Below are positions 13,132 through 13,145 of a stretch of DNA of 13,145 nucleotides, one piece after another. Where the stretch lies: contig JADLHH010000091.1 in NCBI GenBank assembly GCA_020848855.1, positions 1 through 13,145 of the forward strand. Reading direction: 5' to 3'. The notes under the pieces were generated by a model. That model was not told where the DNA came from, searched no databases, and saw only the letters and a program-made list of their open reading frames with translations. The position numbers and the translations under genes were made by a program. The number at the start of each line of letters is the position of its first letter. Position 1 is the first letter of the stretch. The DNA comes from Anaerolineae bacterium. Lineage in GTDB: Bacteria; Chloroflexota; Anaerolineae; Aggregatilineales; Phototrophicaceae.

Positions 13132-13145
13132 AACACCTATGACCC

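Noticed and set aside
13010..13144. 8-base inverted repeat as ends of a mobile element
   Set aside because: Too short to be significant in 135 bases, and no target duplication can be seen because the window ends one base later.

Overview
This is GC-rich bacterial chromosome, probably from Chloroflexota (Anaerolineae-like). That placement is inferred from several traits together: secreted Pro/Thr-rich SH3 proteins and lipoproteins, CHRD-domain proteins, an M32 carboxypeptidase, and many intergenic GTAGGGGC palindromes and CACTCAG-type heptamer repeats. No rRNA or other marker gene is present, so the placement is not proven. I see no tRNA, CRISPR array, transposase or phage structural gene.

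Layout. Positions 1-7461 are all minus strand, read from high to low coordinates: a Thr/Pro-rich SH3 lipoprotein (7461-6250), an ankyrin-repeat protein of lower GC (6213-5533), an M32 carboxypeptidase (5382-3877), a renalase-like flavoprotein (3553-2552), a secreted triple-SH3 protein (2430-1447), a membrane protein coupled to it with a 1-base gap (1445-912), and a two-SH3 protein that runs off the window as it enters an M23-like peptidase domain (799-1). The only plus-strand gene is an MFS transporter (7668-8987), which diverges from the lipoprotein gene; both have recognisable -35/-10 pairs in the shared 206-base gap. Then, again on the minus strand, come two tandem paralogous CHRD-domain secreted proteins (10693-9926 and 9835-9098) and a P1B-4-type metal-efflux ATPase (12929-10920). 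The ATPase has a good promoter overlapped by two palindromes and an intrinsic terminator at its end.

Functional picture. Much of the coding capacity faces the cell surface: SH3 proteins, a lipoprotein, CHRD proteins, a probable wall peptidase, and two transport proteins. The remainder is housekeeping-type metabolism (peptide trimming, repair of abnormal NAD(P)H) and one probable ankyrin adaptor or immunity-like protein. No pathway joins the genes; most are short transcription units separated by palindromes.

The most interesting non-coding signal is a family of intergenic palindromes, each flanked by GTAGGGGC. Their arms differ in sequence between copies but remain perfectly or nearly perfectly complementary, and two loci have a nested composite structure. 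A second family of 7-base tandem repeats forms a near-perfect 30-base inverted pair around the putative promoter of the M23-like gene and supplies the stop codon of the neighbouring gene.
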